A DNA stretch of 64,000 nt from an uncultured Deferribacterales bacterium (GTDB taxonomy: Bacteria > Chrysiogenota > Deferribacteres > Deferribacterales > Mucispirillaceae): assembly GCA_947853665.1 (NCBI GenBank), contig CANTXF010000002.1:1-64000 (forward strand), written 5' to 3'. Both the position numbers and the translations under genes were made by a program. The notes beneath the pieces are model-generated. The model was not told the origin of the DNA and did no database searches. It saw nothing but the letters and a program-made list of their open reading frames with translations. Shown in pieces: positions 36,700-44,097 of the stretch (position 1 is its first letter; the number at the start of each line of letters is the position of its first letter).

Positions 36700-37578
36700 T
36701 CACGCCTTTAGTTTTTTCAGCATCCTTTCCAGAAACAGTTTAGAGGCCCTGGAAAATATCTGGTATTTCTTCCACACAAGGTACAGATTCGCTTCAAGGC
36801 CCGGCTCCAGAGGGCGAAAGCAAAGAGGGCTTTTTCCAGTAACGTTTACCAGCTTATCGAGGCAGAGAGCGTGCCCCATACCCTCCTCCACCATAATGGA
36901 GGCGTTGTAAACCAGATTGTAAACGGCGGCTACGTTAAGCCCGCCGTAAGCGGAGCCGAACCATTCCGAAAATTCTCCGCCCCGCAGGGACTGCCTGGAA
37001 AAGATAAGCGGCAGGCCGGAAAGGTCCTCCGGTTTTACGCTCTTTTTAGCGGCTAACGGCCCGTCCGCCGGGGTAAGAACGCCCCATACGTCTGAAACCG
37101 GCAGGCGGACGGATTCGTATTTATCCGGAGCAAGCTCCACCAGAACGCCGAAATCAAGAAGCCCTTTATCCAGGGCTTCCGTAACGCTTTCCCCGTCGCC
37201 GCTGAACACGCTGAACCTTACGGCGGGATAATCTTTACGAAAGCTCCCCGCGGCTTTGGCTATAACGCGGATTCCGTCAGTTTCTCCCCCGCCTATGCGT
37301 ATTTCGCCGCTTACCATATTTGAGGGAGCAGAAAATTCCGCTTCCGTTTTACTCACCAGCTCCACTATCTCCTCCGCCCGTCTGCGCAGGAACATCCCCT
37401 CCTCCGTAAGGCTGGTCCCGCGCTTGCCCCTTACGAAAAGTCTGGCGCCAAGCTCGTCCTCAAGCTCCATGAGCTGGCGCGATAAGGTTGGCTGGGTAAC
37501 GTTTAAAAATTCCGCCGCTCTCGAAAAATTCTCCTCCCTGGCCACGGCCAGAAAATAACGCAGAACCCTGACGTCCAT
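36700..37578 (-). CDS. LysR-family transcriptional regulator
   Basis: The 292-residue regulator has an N-terminal winged helix-turn-helix (about 1-60, FLAVAREENFSRAAEFLNVTQPTLSRQ) and a periplasmic-binding-like effector domain (about 90-290). The ATG at 37578 is chosen because GGAG precedes it and the family begins with a short MDxRxLRYF segment; the longer frame upstream has no such support. It lies between the MFS-hydrolase operon (convergent) and the aldo/keto reductase (divergent) and probably controls one or both, through the 18-bp motif found before lysR and before the MFS gene. Confidence 0.9.
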   Translation of the reverse strand: MDVRVLRYFLAVAREENFSRAAEFLNVTQPTLSRQLMELEDELGARLFVRGKRGTSLTEEGMFLRRRAEEIVELVSKTEAEFSAPSNMVSGEIRIGGGETDGIRVIAKAAGSFRKDYPAVRFSVFSGDGESVTEALDKGLLDFGVLVELAPDKYESVRLPVSDVWGVLTPADGPLAAKKSVKPEDLSGLPLIFSRQSLRGGEFSEWFGSAYGGLNVAAVYNLVYNASIMVEEGMGHALCLDKLVNVTGKSPLCFRPLEPGLEANLYLVWKKYQIFSRASKLFLERMLKKLKA

Positions 37579-37646
37579 AAGTGTTTCTCCTTTCGGGGCG
37601 AATTTATCATTCTTTATTATAACTATCAAGCATGGTATATTATCCG

Positions 37647-37664
37647 TTATAAGTATTTTACATA
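37647..37664 (-). promoter_or_regulatory. Shared motif upstream of lysR (candidate LysR site)
   Basis: TTATAAGTATTTTACATA lies about 70 bp upstream of lysR in the divergent lysR-aldo/keto reductase region. It matches the motif upstream of the MFS gene in 16 of 18 positions. Confidence 0.5.
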
Positions 37665-37895
37665 TATAAAAACGCCCGGTATAAATCGGGACGGGGCCAA
37701 TGGCCGCCGCGCCGCCGGAGGGACGGCGGAGATCCCTTTAAATATCAGTAAAGCGGGGGAGATCGCGCTGCGGCAAAGGCGAGTTTGTTTCAAACCGGCG
37801 GCAGGCCCAGCGCCGTTATTAAAACATACGGGTTCTTTTACAAATATTAAAAAGCTGCGGCCGGTTGTATCCGGCGTAAACGGGAGCGTAAAAGT

Positions 37896-38747
37896 ATGTT
37901 AAAAGCAAGGCTTAACAACGGGGTGGAAATGCCCCTGCTGGGATTCGGGGTTTTTCAGGTGGAAGACTCGGACGTATGCGAAAAGTGCGTGGGAGAAGCC
38001 ATAGAGACGGGCTATCGCTTAATAGACACGGCAGCGGTATATCTTAACGAGGAAGCCGTAGGCCGGGCCGTAAACAAAAGCGGCGTACCCAGAAGCGATT
38101 TTTTCATCACGTCCAAACTATGGATAAAGGACATGGGGTACGAAAGCGCGAAAAGGGCCTTTGAAAGATCCCTTACAAGGCTTGGAACGGATTATCTCGA
38201 CCTTTACCTTATCCATATGCCTTTCGGAGACGTTTACGGCGCGTGGAAAGCCCTGGAGGAGCTTTACCGCCAGGGAGCCGTCCGCGCGATAGGAGTGTGT
38301 AATTTCTCCGTGCCCCGCTTTGAGGATCTGATAGTAAACAACGAAATAACTCCGGCCGTAAACCAGATAGAAACGCATATTTTCACCCAGCAGAGGCGTC
38401 AGGAGGAGTATCTGAAAAAAAGAGGCGTGCTCCTTGAAGCGTGGGCGCCTTTCGCGGAGGGGAAACTCGGGTTCTTTCAAAACGGCACGCTGCTGGCCCT
38501 GGCGGAAAAATACGGCAGAACTCCGGCACAGATAGCGCTGCGCTGGCTTATCCAGAGGGGAGCGGCAGCGATTCCGAAATCGGTGCGCAAAGAGCGCATA
38601 AAAGAAAATTTCGCCTGCTTCGATTTCGCCCTGTCTCAGGAAGATATGAACCTTATCGCCGCCTTGGACACGGCCGGAAGCGTGGTAGGGGATTTTGACG
38701 ACCCGGAATTCGTGCGCGAACTCTGCACGAGAAAATACGATTTTTAA
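37896..38747 (+). CDS. Aldo/keto reductase (AKR5-like)
   Basis: The 283-residue NADPH-dependent oxidoreductase has the family tetrad: aspartate and tyrosine in [17 protein letters not shown] (about 45-50), lysine in ITSKLWI (about 72) and histidine in YLIHMPFG (about 107). The [13 protein letters not shown] cofactor loop is also present (about 225). It resembles 2,5-diketogluconate or methylglyoxal reductases. It is divergent from lysR and followed by a strong bidirectional terminator. With the MFS exporter and hydrolase it may form a detoxification set. Confidence 0.92.
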   Translation: MLKARLNNGVEMPLLGFGVFQVEDSDVCEKCVGEAIETGYRLIDTAAVYLNEEAVGRAVNKSGVPRSDFFITSKLWIKDMGYESAKRAFERSLTRLGTDYLDLYLIHMPFGDVYGAWKALEELYRQGAVRAIGVCNFSVPRFEDLIVNNEITPAVNQIETHIFTQQRRQEEYLKKRGVLLEAWAPFAEGKLGFFQNGTLLALAEKYGRTPAQIALRWLIQRGAAAIPKSVRKERIKENFACFDFALSQEDMNLIAALDTAGSVVGDFDDPEFVRELCTRKYDF

Positions 38748-38768
38748 AAGGGAAAAAGGCATAAAAAA

Positions 38769-38797
38769 ATATCAGCGGCGAAAACCGCTGATATTTT
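38769..38797. terminator. Bidirectional terminator between aldo/keto reductase and tRNA-Pro
   Basis: A 10-bp perfect stem (ATATCAGCGG / CCGCTGATAT) with a 6-nt loop is flanked by A-runs on one side and T-runs on the other. It serves both the convergent reductase and tRNA genes. Confidence 0.8.
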
Positions 38798-38811
38798 ACG
38801 GGGATTTTTTA

Positions 38812-38885
38812 TCGGAGCGACTGGATTTGAACCAGCGACCACACCCACCCCAAGGGTGTACGCTACCAAGCTGCGCTACGCCCCG
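38812..38885 (-). tRNA. tRNA-Pro (GGG)
   Basis: The minus strand folds as a full cloverleaf. The acceptor stem starts CGGGGCG and pairs with CGCTCCG (one G-U pair), the anticodon stem is CACCC/GGGTG with loop TTGGGGT, and the T arm reads GGTTCAAATCC. The anticodon is GGG. CCA is not encoded. Confidence 0.93.
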
Positions 38886-38896
38886 AGCCGAATAAC

Positions 38897-38925
38897 TTTA
38901 TATAGTTTTGCCCGAGCCTTGTCAA
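38897..38925 (-). promoter_or_regulatory. Promoter of tRNA-Pro (GGG)
   Basis: TTGACA and TATAAA are separated by exactly 17 bp on the minus strand, just upstream of the tRNA. Confidence 0.85.
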
Positions 38926-38984
38926 TAAAAAACAGGCGGATAAACACCCTATTAACGACAGGCAGGCAAAAAAAACAGGCCTTT

Positions 38985-39016
38985 AAAAACAAAACCGGCC
39001 CCGGCAAAAAGCCGGG
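38985..39016 (-). terminator. Terminator of tRNA-Pro (CGG)
   Basis: On the minus strand a 6-bp CCCGGC/GCCGGG stem with a 5-nt T loop is followed by GCCGG and a T-rich run. It lies 15 bp after the tRNA. Confidence 0.65.
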
Positions 39017-39030
39017 AGCCGCTTAATCTA

Positions 39031-39104
39031 TCGGGGCGACAGGATTTGAACCTGCGACTTTACCCTCCCGAAGGGTACGTGCTACCAAGCTGCACTACGC
39101 CCCG
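39031..39104 (-). tRNA. tRNA-Pro (CGG)
   Basis: The cloverleaf has acceptor stem CGGGGCG/CGCCCCG, anticodon stem TACCC/GGGTA with loop TTCGGGA, and T arm GGTTCAAATCC. The anticodon is CGG. CCA is not encoded. Confidence 0.93.
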
Positions 39105-39115
39105 AATGAAATAGT

Positions 39116-39144
39116 TTTATATCGTCCCTCCGGGATATTGTCAA
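39116..39144 (-). promoter_or_regulatory. Promoter of tRNA-Pro (CGG)
   Basis: TTGACA and TATAAA are separated by exactly 17 bp, an architecture identical to the two neighbouring tRNA promoters. Confidence 0.85.
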
Positions 39145-39184
39145 TAAAGAATATCCCGCCGCAGTCGGCGGAAGGATAAAATAA

Positions 39185-39410
39185 GGCGGCTATCCCCCAG
39201 GGCAGACGGTTACGGAAGATATTTTTATACAGGCTCCGGGAGCCAAAAATATTTATAATAAGACCTGCAAGGCAAACTTAAACGTTTGCCCCTTTTAGGA
39301 CATGGCCCTATCAAACGCTTCGGGCAGGATTATCCGCCGCCCAGGAGCAAACCGCAGTATTATAAATAGCTTACATAATTTTATATTAATCTGCGTAAGG
39401 GTACGGCTGT
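39185..39410. repeat. Palindromic intergenic repeat, copy A
   Basis: About 226 bp whose two ends are imperfect inverted copies: GGCTATCCCC followed by GCAGACGGTTACGG on the left, and TCTGCGTAAGGGTACGGC on the right. The interior contains AAGACCTGCAAGGCAAACTT and a CAAACGCTTCGGG block shared with copy B at 60854. It has no open reading frame of note and lies between two tRNA genes. Confidence 0.75.
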
Positions 39411-39417
39411 ATAAAAT

Positions 39418-39448
39418 AATATCCCGGCGCAAATATTGCCGGGATATT
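39418..39448 (-). terminator. Terminator of tRNA-Pro (UGG)
   Basis: An 11-bp stem (AATATCCCGGC / GCCGGGATATT) lies 11 bp after the tRNA on the minus strand. It is followed by ATTTTATAC. Confidence 0.75.
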
Positions 39449-39459
39449 AAAAAAGACCA

Positions 39460-39532
39460 TCGGAGCGACAGGATTTGAACCTGCGACATCCTGTTCCCAA
39501 GACAGGTGCGCTACCAGCTGCGCTACGCCCCG
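39460..39532 (-). tRNA. tRNA-Pro (UGG)
   Basis: The cloverleaf has acceptor stem CGGGGCG/CGCTCCG, anticodon stem CCTGT/ACAGG with loop CTTGGGA, and T arm GGTTCAAATCC. The anticodon is TGG in DNA. CCA is not encoded. Confidence 0.94.
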
Positions 39533-39543
39533 AGCGAATTAAT

Positions 39544-39572
39544 TTTATATCCGCTTAAAAAATATATGTCAA
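39544..39572 (-). promoter_or_regulatory. Promoter of tRNA-Pro (UGG)
   Basis: TTGACA and TATAAA are separated by exactly 17 bp on the minus strand, 11 bp upstream of the tRNA. Confidence 0.85.
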
Positions 39573-39618
39573 CGGAAAATAGCCGGCTCAAAGCCCGTTT
39601 CAGGGCATACGTCCAGGT

Positions 39619-39654
39619 GTGCAAATAATGCACGCCGCATTTCTCACCTTGCAC
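39619..39654. promoter_or_regulatory. Candidate enhancer repeats upstream of the sigma-54-type promoter
   Basis: A GTGCA-N5-TGCAC palindrome (39619-39633) is followed by a further TTGCAC (39649-39654). They lie about 70-100 bp before the -24/-12 element, the usual place for activator sites of sigma-54 promoters. Confidence 0.4.
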
Positions 39655-39718
39655 ATACGCCTGACGATAGGGTATTTTAAAAATACACGGTTATCAAGGT
39701 TTTACGGCTTTATGAAAT

Positions 39719-39735
39719 TTGGCACGCAAAATGCT
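39719..39735 (+). promoter_or_regulatory. Sigma-54-type (-24/-12) promoter
   Basis: TTGGCACGCAAAATGCT has the invariant GG and GC with exactly 10 bp between them. The coding sequence starts about 43 bp downstream. Confidence 0.7.
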
Positions 39736-39777
39736 TTATAATCGTCACAGAGAAAAACAACAAAAGGAGAAGAAATT

Positions 39778-40215
39778 ATGAAAAAGTTTTTAGTAGCGGC
39801 AGTTATGGTTTTAGGAGTAGCCTCCTTCGCAATGGCTCAGCACGGCTGGGGACACGGATACGGACACGGCAACGGCGGCGGTTACGGCAACGGCTGGAAC
39901 TGCGGAGGCCCCTGCTACAACGGCAACGGCCAGATGATGAGAGGCGGCGGAATGGGCATGGGCCCCGGATACAACAGGCAGGCTCCGGAATCTGCGGTTA
40001 AAAACGCAGACGAAGCAAAAGCGAAAGTACAGGAAGTTATAAACAATAACTTCAAAGGGTACAAAATAGGAAAAGTGGAAACAATACAGGTTCCCCGCGG
40101 CACGGTATATGAAGTAAACGTAACCGACGCAGGCGGCAATCAGTTCGTATTCCACGTAAACCCGTGGGGCAGAGTTATGGGCCCTATGGCAAACGGCAAT
40201 CCTGTTCAGAAATAA
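39778..40215 (+). CDS. Periplasmic Gly/His-rich protein with PepSY-like C-terminus
   Basis: This 145-residue protein has a clear Sec signal (about 1-20, cleavage after FAMA). A low-complexity stretch rich in glycine, histidine, tyrosine and asparagine follows (about 21-75), with repeated GHG/GYG units, one cysteine pair and a methionine-rich MMRGGGMGMG patch. This composition suggests metal binding, perhaps copper or nickel, but that is inferred. Residues about 80-140 form a small PepSY-like alpha/beta domain (EAKAKVQEVINNNFKGYKIG, then strands). It is preceded by GGAGAAG and a sigma-54-type promoter and followed by a strong terminator, so it is a single-gene unit. Confidence 0.7.
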   Translation: MKKFLVAAVMVLGVASFAMAQHGWGHGYGHGNGGGYGNGWNCGGPCYNGNGQMMRGGGMGMGPGYNRQAPESAVKNADEAKAKVQEVINNNFKGYKIGKVETIQVPRGTVYEVNVTDAGGNQFVFHVNPWGRVMGPMANGNPVQK

Positions 40216-40234
40216 GTGAACTTCATTACGGAAG

Positions 40235-40263
40235 GCCGCCCTTTAAAGGGCGGCTTTTCTTTT
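40235..40263 (+). terminator. Intrinsic terminator
   Basis: A 7-bp stem (GCCGCCC / GGGCGGC) with a 6-nt loop is followed by TTTTCTTTT. It lies 20 bp after the stop codon. Confidence 0.9.
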
Positions 40264-40346
40264 ATAAATGCAGTTGCGGACGGTTTTCGGATATGATATT
40301 TTAAATCGGCAGAACGGCTTATATTAACACCGAAGGACGGCCGCGC

Positions 40347-42242
40347 ATGAAAAACAACCTTTCCGACAGCGTAAAGAATCTGCTGAACAGTTCGCGTCTC
40401 GCGGCGGTAATAACCGACGGAAATTTCAGCCGCGTATGGAATAACAGAGCTTATGAAAAAAAGTACCTGCCTTTTACCGACGCGGCGGGTTTTTCGCGCC
40501 AGTTTCCCCAATTCAGCGCGGACGAGATAGAAGCCCTTGCCAAAAGCCCGGCGGGAAGCAGCATAAAAAAAGAAAAAACGACCGTCCTGAAATCCGGTAT
40601 TAAAAACGCCGGCACGTTCATGCTTACCGTTTTTGACGACGATCTTTTTAACGATTCAGAAAGCGTCCCCTATAAAAATATTTTCGATAATTCCGCAAGG
40701 CCCATGATTATTCTCGAATGTCCGGGCGGAGCCGTTAGGGACGTAAACGCAGCGTTCTCCTCCCTCTGCGGCGTACCGGCGGAGCATATACGCACAGTAT
40801 CAGCGCGGGATCTGCCCATTTTGCGGGAAAGCGACGGTTTTAAAAACTATTTCGCGGCCAAAACTCCCTATAAAGAGCCTTTCCGCGTGTCTTTCACCGA
40901 CGCGGGAGACGAAAAGCGTTTTTTCAAGGTATATCCCTCCGCTCCGGAAAACGGCCTTATCCTGTTTGAAATGGAGGATGAATCCACCCCCCCCCGAAAA
41001 AGTACCCTATACACCGGGGAAGTTTCCAGGCCGTCCCTTACGGAAGGCGGAAAAAAGACGGAGGCAGACGTGCTGGACTCCCTGCGCAGCCTGATAATAG
41101 TTTTCGATAAGGACGGAGAGCTTTCGCAGTGCAACAGGGCCTTTCTCGATTTTTTCATGTGCGGCTCTCTTGAAGACTTTAAAAACAGATTCGGCTCCAT
41201 TGAGAAGCTTTTTATAAACGAATACGGCTTTATAAACGAATCCTGCGGAAAATTCTGGTTCAGAAAAGTGGCCGAAAATACGCTTACGGAATATAAGCTC
41301 GTAATACGTAACGAGCGCGACGGCAGGGAGCGTATATTTTTCGTAAGCGTAAGCCTCGTATCGCAGGAGGACTCGTCCTACGCGGCCGTTCTTTCCGATA
41401 TTACGGAAACCGTGCAGACGACCCTTGCCCTTAAAGACGCCAACTCGCTGCTCCTGATGTATAACGAGAGCATAAAATCCGAGATGGATAATAATCTCGG
41501 GCTTCTGGCCCAGCAGACAAAGCTCGCCATGATGGGAGAGATGATAGGCATAATAACCCACCAGTGGAAACAGCCTCTGAACGCCATAGGGCTTATAGCC
41601 CAGAACATAGAGGTAAGTCTTGAGGAAGACGAAGCTATCGACAGGCAGGAAATAAAGGATATGACCGGCTCCATAATGAAGCACGTAATCGCCATGGGCG
41701 AAACCGTGGATAATTTCAGAAATTTCTTCAAAAACGCCAGCGCGCCTAAATTGTTTAACCTGCATAACGCGATAGATTCCGCCATGATGCTTTTGCAGCC
41801 CGTTCTGAAAAAAGCGGCCGTCAGCGTTAATATAAACAAGCCCGAAAAGTACGACGGCCTTATGCTGCGCGGCTCCGCCAACGAATTCAAGCAGGTGCTT
41901 CTCAATATAATAATAAACTCGAAAGACGCCATAGGGGCAAAAATAATCAAAGGCGAAGCGGAGCCGGGCAGCGGCCTTGTGGCAATAAACATAGAAAGGC
42001 GCGGCGATAACATACTTATAAACATAAAAGACAACGGCACGGGGCTTAGCCCGGACACCATAAAAAACATATTCAATATGCAGTATACCACAAAAGGCGA
42101 AGGCGGCACCGGTATAGGCATGTATATGTCCGAAATGATAATTAAAAAAATGAGCGGCAGGATATGGGCGGAAAACTGGGATGCGGGAGCGTCCGTATCG
42201 ATAGAGCTGCCGGTTCAGAGCGACCCGGAACCTAAACCGTGA
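40347..42242 (+). CDS. PAS-domain sensor histidine kinase
   Basis: The 631-residue soluble kinase has two or three PAS-like domains (about 5-70, 105-210 and 240-355), then a dimerisation/phosphoacceptor helix with GEMIGIITHQWKQPLN (His at about 407) and a HATPase domain. The HATPase domain carries N-box EFKQVLLNIIINSKDAI, G1 DNGTGL and G2 GEGGTGIGMYM. The HQWKQPLN H-box is typical of NtrB-like kinases in related bacteria. A run of nine C in the coding strand (about residue 214) could slip and switch the gene off. The deacetylase gene overlaps its stop (GTGA). The cognate regulator is not adjacent. Confidence 0.9.
   Translation: MKNNLSDSVKNLLNSSRLAAVITDGNFSRVWNNRAYEKKYLPFTDAAGFSRQFPQFSADEIEALAKSPAGSSIKKEKTTVLKSGIKNAGTFMLTVFDDDLFNDSESVPYKNIFDNSARPMIILECPGGAVRDVNAAFSSLCGVPAEHIRTVSARDLPILRESDGFKNYFAAKTPYKEPFRVSFTDAGDEKRFFKVYPSAPENGLILFEMEDESTPPRKSTLYTGEVSRPSLTEGGKKTEADVLDSLRSLIIVFDKDGELSQCNRAFLDFFMCGSLEDFKNRFGSIEKLFINEYGFINESCGKFWFRKVAENTLTEYKLVIRNERDGRERIFFVSVSLVSQEDSSYAAVLSDITETVQTTLALKDANSLLLMYNESIKSEMDNNLGLLAQQTKLAMMGEMIGIITHQWKQPLNAIGLIAQNIEVSLEEDEAIDRQEIKDMTGSIMKHVIAMGETVDNFRNFFKNASAPKLFNLHNAIDSAMMLLQPVLKKAAVSVNINKPEKYDGLMLRGSANEFKQVLLNIIINSKDAIGAKIIKGEAEPGSGLVAINIERRGDNILINIKDNGTGLSPDTIKNIFNMQYTTKGEGGTGIGMYMSEMIIKKMSGRIWAENWDAGASVSIELPVQSDPEPKP
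40987..40995. repeat. C9 run inside the sensor kinase coding sequence
   Basis: Nine consecutive C encode a Thr-Pro-Pro stretch between PAS domains of the kinase. A length change of one base would frameshift the gene before its catalytic domains. Confidence 0.75.
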
Positions 42243-43069
42243 ACCTGATAAAGGCTCCCGCGTTTCTGGCTCTTTTCCTGCTCCTTTTCGCAGGCACGCT
42301 GCTGGGGGATTTTCCCGAAGAATTCGCCAAAGCAGACGATACGGCAAGCCGCATAAACAAAGAATACTTCAATATGCGCCCCGTTATGTGGGGCAGCAAT
42401 ATCCCCGGCGTTCTGAACAGAATAAAAACCGACAAAAAGATAATAGCCCTCACCCTCGACGCCTGCGGCGGAAAAAAGGGAAGCGAAGCGGATACGGAGC
42501 TTATAGATTTTTTAATAGAAAATAATATTAAAGCCACCGTTTTCGTAAATATACGCTGGATAGAAAAAAACAAGGCCCTTTTCGCCAAGCTGGCCTCAAG
42601 CCCGCTTTTTCAGATAGAAAACCACGGGGTGGAGCACAGGCCCCTGTCAGTAAACAGCAGGGAGATATACGGCATATCGGGAGCAGGCTCTCCCGGCCGG
42701 GCGGCTTTCGAGGTGGAAGCAGCCGGGCTTGTGATAGAAAAACTAACGGGAAGAAAGCCCGTGTATTTTCGCTCCGGAACGGCCTATTACGACGATGTGG
42801 CCGTAAAAATAGCAGAAGCCCTGGGGTACAGGATAGCGGGATTCAGCATAGCCGCGGACAAAGGCGCCACGCTTTCCGCGGATCAGGTAAAAACCAATAT
42901 TCTTAAGGCCGGAAAGGGAGATATAATAATAGCCCATATCAACAGGCCGTTAAGCGGCACGAGGGAGGGCATAAAGGCCGCCGTGCCGGAACTTATAAAA
43001 AACGGCTTCATATTCGTAAAGCTGTCGGAGGCTGAATTAACAGGTGGAAAAAGGCTTCAGTCGGAATAA
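42239..43069 (+). CDS. Exported polysaccharide deacetylase
   Basis: The 276-residue protein starts at GTG within the kinase stop codon (GTGA). It has an N-terminal hydrophobic signal (about 4-23) and a NodB-type deacetylase domain (about 60-265). Motif 1 reads ALTLDACGG with the metal-binding aspartate, motif 2 reads ENHGVEHRPLS with the two histidines, and motif 3 has FRSGTAYYDD. It would remove acetyl groups from a cell-wall or extracellular polysaccharide. It is translationally coupled to the upstream kinase and converges with the HD-GYP gene, overlapping it by 13 bp. Confidence 0.85.
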   Translation: MNLIKAPAFLALFLLLFAGTLLGDFPEEFAKADDTASRINKEYFNMRPVMWGSNIPGVLNRIKTDKKIIALTLDACGGKKGSEADTELIDFLIENNIKATVFVNIRWIEKNKALFAKLASSPLFQIENHGVEHRPLSVNSREIYGISGAGSPGRAAFEVEAAGLVIEKLTGRKPVYFRSGTAYYDDVAVKIAEALGYRIAGFSIAADKGATLSADQVKTNILKAGKGDIIIAHINRPLSGTREGIKAAVPELIKNGFIFVKLSEAELTGGKRLQSE

Positions 43070-44094
43070 TCCCTGTGTATTTTCCTGACCTCGTCCGTAT
43101 TTTTAAGGAAAACGTCCGCAATATCGGGGTCGAAATGCAGGCCGCGCTGCTCGTATATCAGCTCAAGAGCCTTTTCCATAGGCCACGGCTCTTTATATGG
43201 CCTTTTTGACATTACCGCGTCGAACACGTCCGCAAGGGCTACTATACGCCCGAATAAAGGAATATCAGCGCCTTTAAGGCCGTAAGGGTATCCCGTTCCG
43301 TCAAAACGCTCGTGATGGGACAGGGCGATAACGCTGCCGGCTTTAAGATAGTGGCTTCTGGCGTCCTTAAGCATTTCGCAGCCTTTGATCGTGTGGGTTT
43401 TCATTATTTCGAACTCCTCCTCGGTAAGAGGGCCGTTTTTAGTCAGTATGCTGTCGGGTATGCCTATTTTGCCTATATCGTGGAGAGGGGCGGCGTAAAA
43501 AATCAGGTCGCGGCTTTCTTCCGACTCCCCCAATTTTTCTGTTATAAGCCGCGAATAATGGGCCACTCTAGAAATATGCGCACCCGTTTCCGGGTCCTTA
43601 TATTCGGCCGCGCGGCCGAGAACGCTTAAAGCCTCGTGCTCCCTGTCCCTTATTATCCTTACGGCCTTATCAACTTCGTCCTCAAGAAGGAGGGCCCTGT
43701 CTTTAAGCATAAGCTGGGCTTTCCTGAGAGAAGCCATATTGGCCACCCTGGCCCTGAATTCCGCCGGATTAAGGGGCTTATTGAGAAACTCCGTGGCTCC
43801 CGCTTCTATGGCGCTCAGTTTCAGGGCGTTGTCGTCGGCAACGGCGGTTATCATTATTATGGGCACGTCGGGGCAAAAGGCCCGAACGCGCTTTATAAAA
43901 TCGACCCCGTGCATTTCAGGCATCATATAATCCACAAAAACAAGGTCCGCCCCGCTGCTTTCGATATGTTTGAGAGCCGCCAGCGGGTTTGAAAAGCTGG
44001 TTATATCCACGTCGAGATTTTTCGACATGGTTTCCACCAGCATCAGATTTACCTCGTTATCGTCTACGGATACGGTCTTAAGCTTTACGGGCAT
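43057..44094 (-). CDS. Response regulator with HD-GYP domain (c-di-GMP phosphodiesterase type)
   Basis: The 345-residue regulator has a receiver domain (about 1-125, phosphoacceptor aspartate in VFVDYMMPEMHG, lysine in LNKPLNP) and, after a helical linker, an HD-GYP domain (about 150-335). The catalytic HDIGKIGIP motif and the HHERFDGTGYPYGLKG GYP signature are intact. Such RpfG-like proteins hydrolyse cyclic di-GMP. It starts just 3 bp after the hybrid histidine kinase gene, so the two likely form a signalling pair. Confidence 0.92.
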   Translation of the reverse strand: MPVKLKTVSVDDNEVNLMLVETMSKNLDVDITSFSNPLAALKHIESSGADLVFVDYMMPEMHGVDFIKRVRAFCPDVPIIMITAVADDNALKLSAIEAGATEFLNKPLNPAEFRARVANMASLRKAQLMLKDRALLLEDEVDKAVRIIRDREHEALSVLGRAAEYKDPETGAHISRVAHYSRLITEKLGESEESRDLIFYAAPLHDIGKIGIPDSILTKNGPLTEEEFEIMKTHTIKGCEMLKDARSHYLKAGSVIALSHHERFDGTGYPYGLKGADIPLFGRIVALADVFDAVMSKRPYKEPWPMEKALELIYEQRGLHFDPDIADVFLKNTDEVRKIHRDYSD

Positions 44095-44097
44095 GAG

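Noticed and set aside
38769-39532. A CRISPR-like pattern from repeated GC-rich blocks
   Set aside because: The similar blocks are proline tRNA genes, their promoters and terminators; spacing and content do not fit a repeat-spacer array.
41007-42347. Minus-strand frame of 446 codons
   Set aside because: It is opposite the PAS kinase gene, whose domains are unambiguous.
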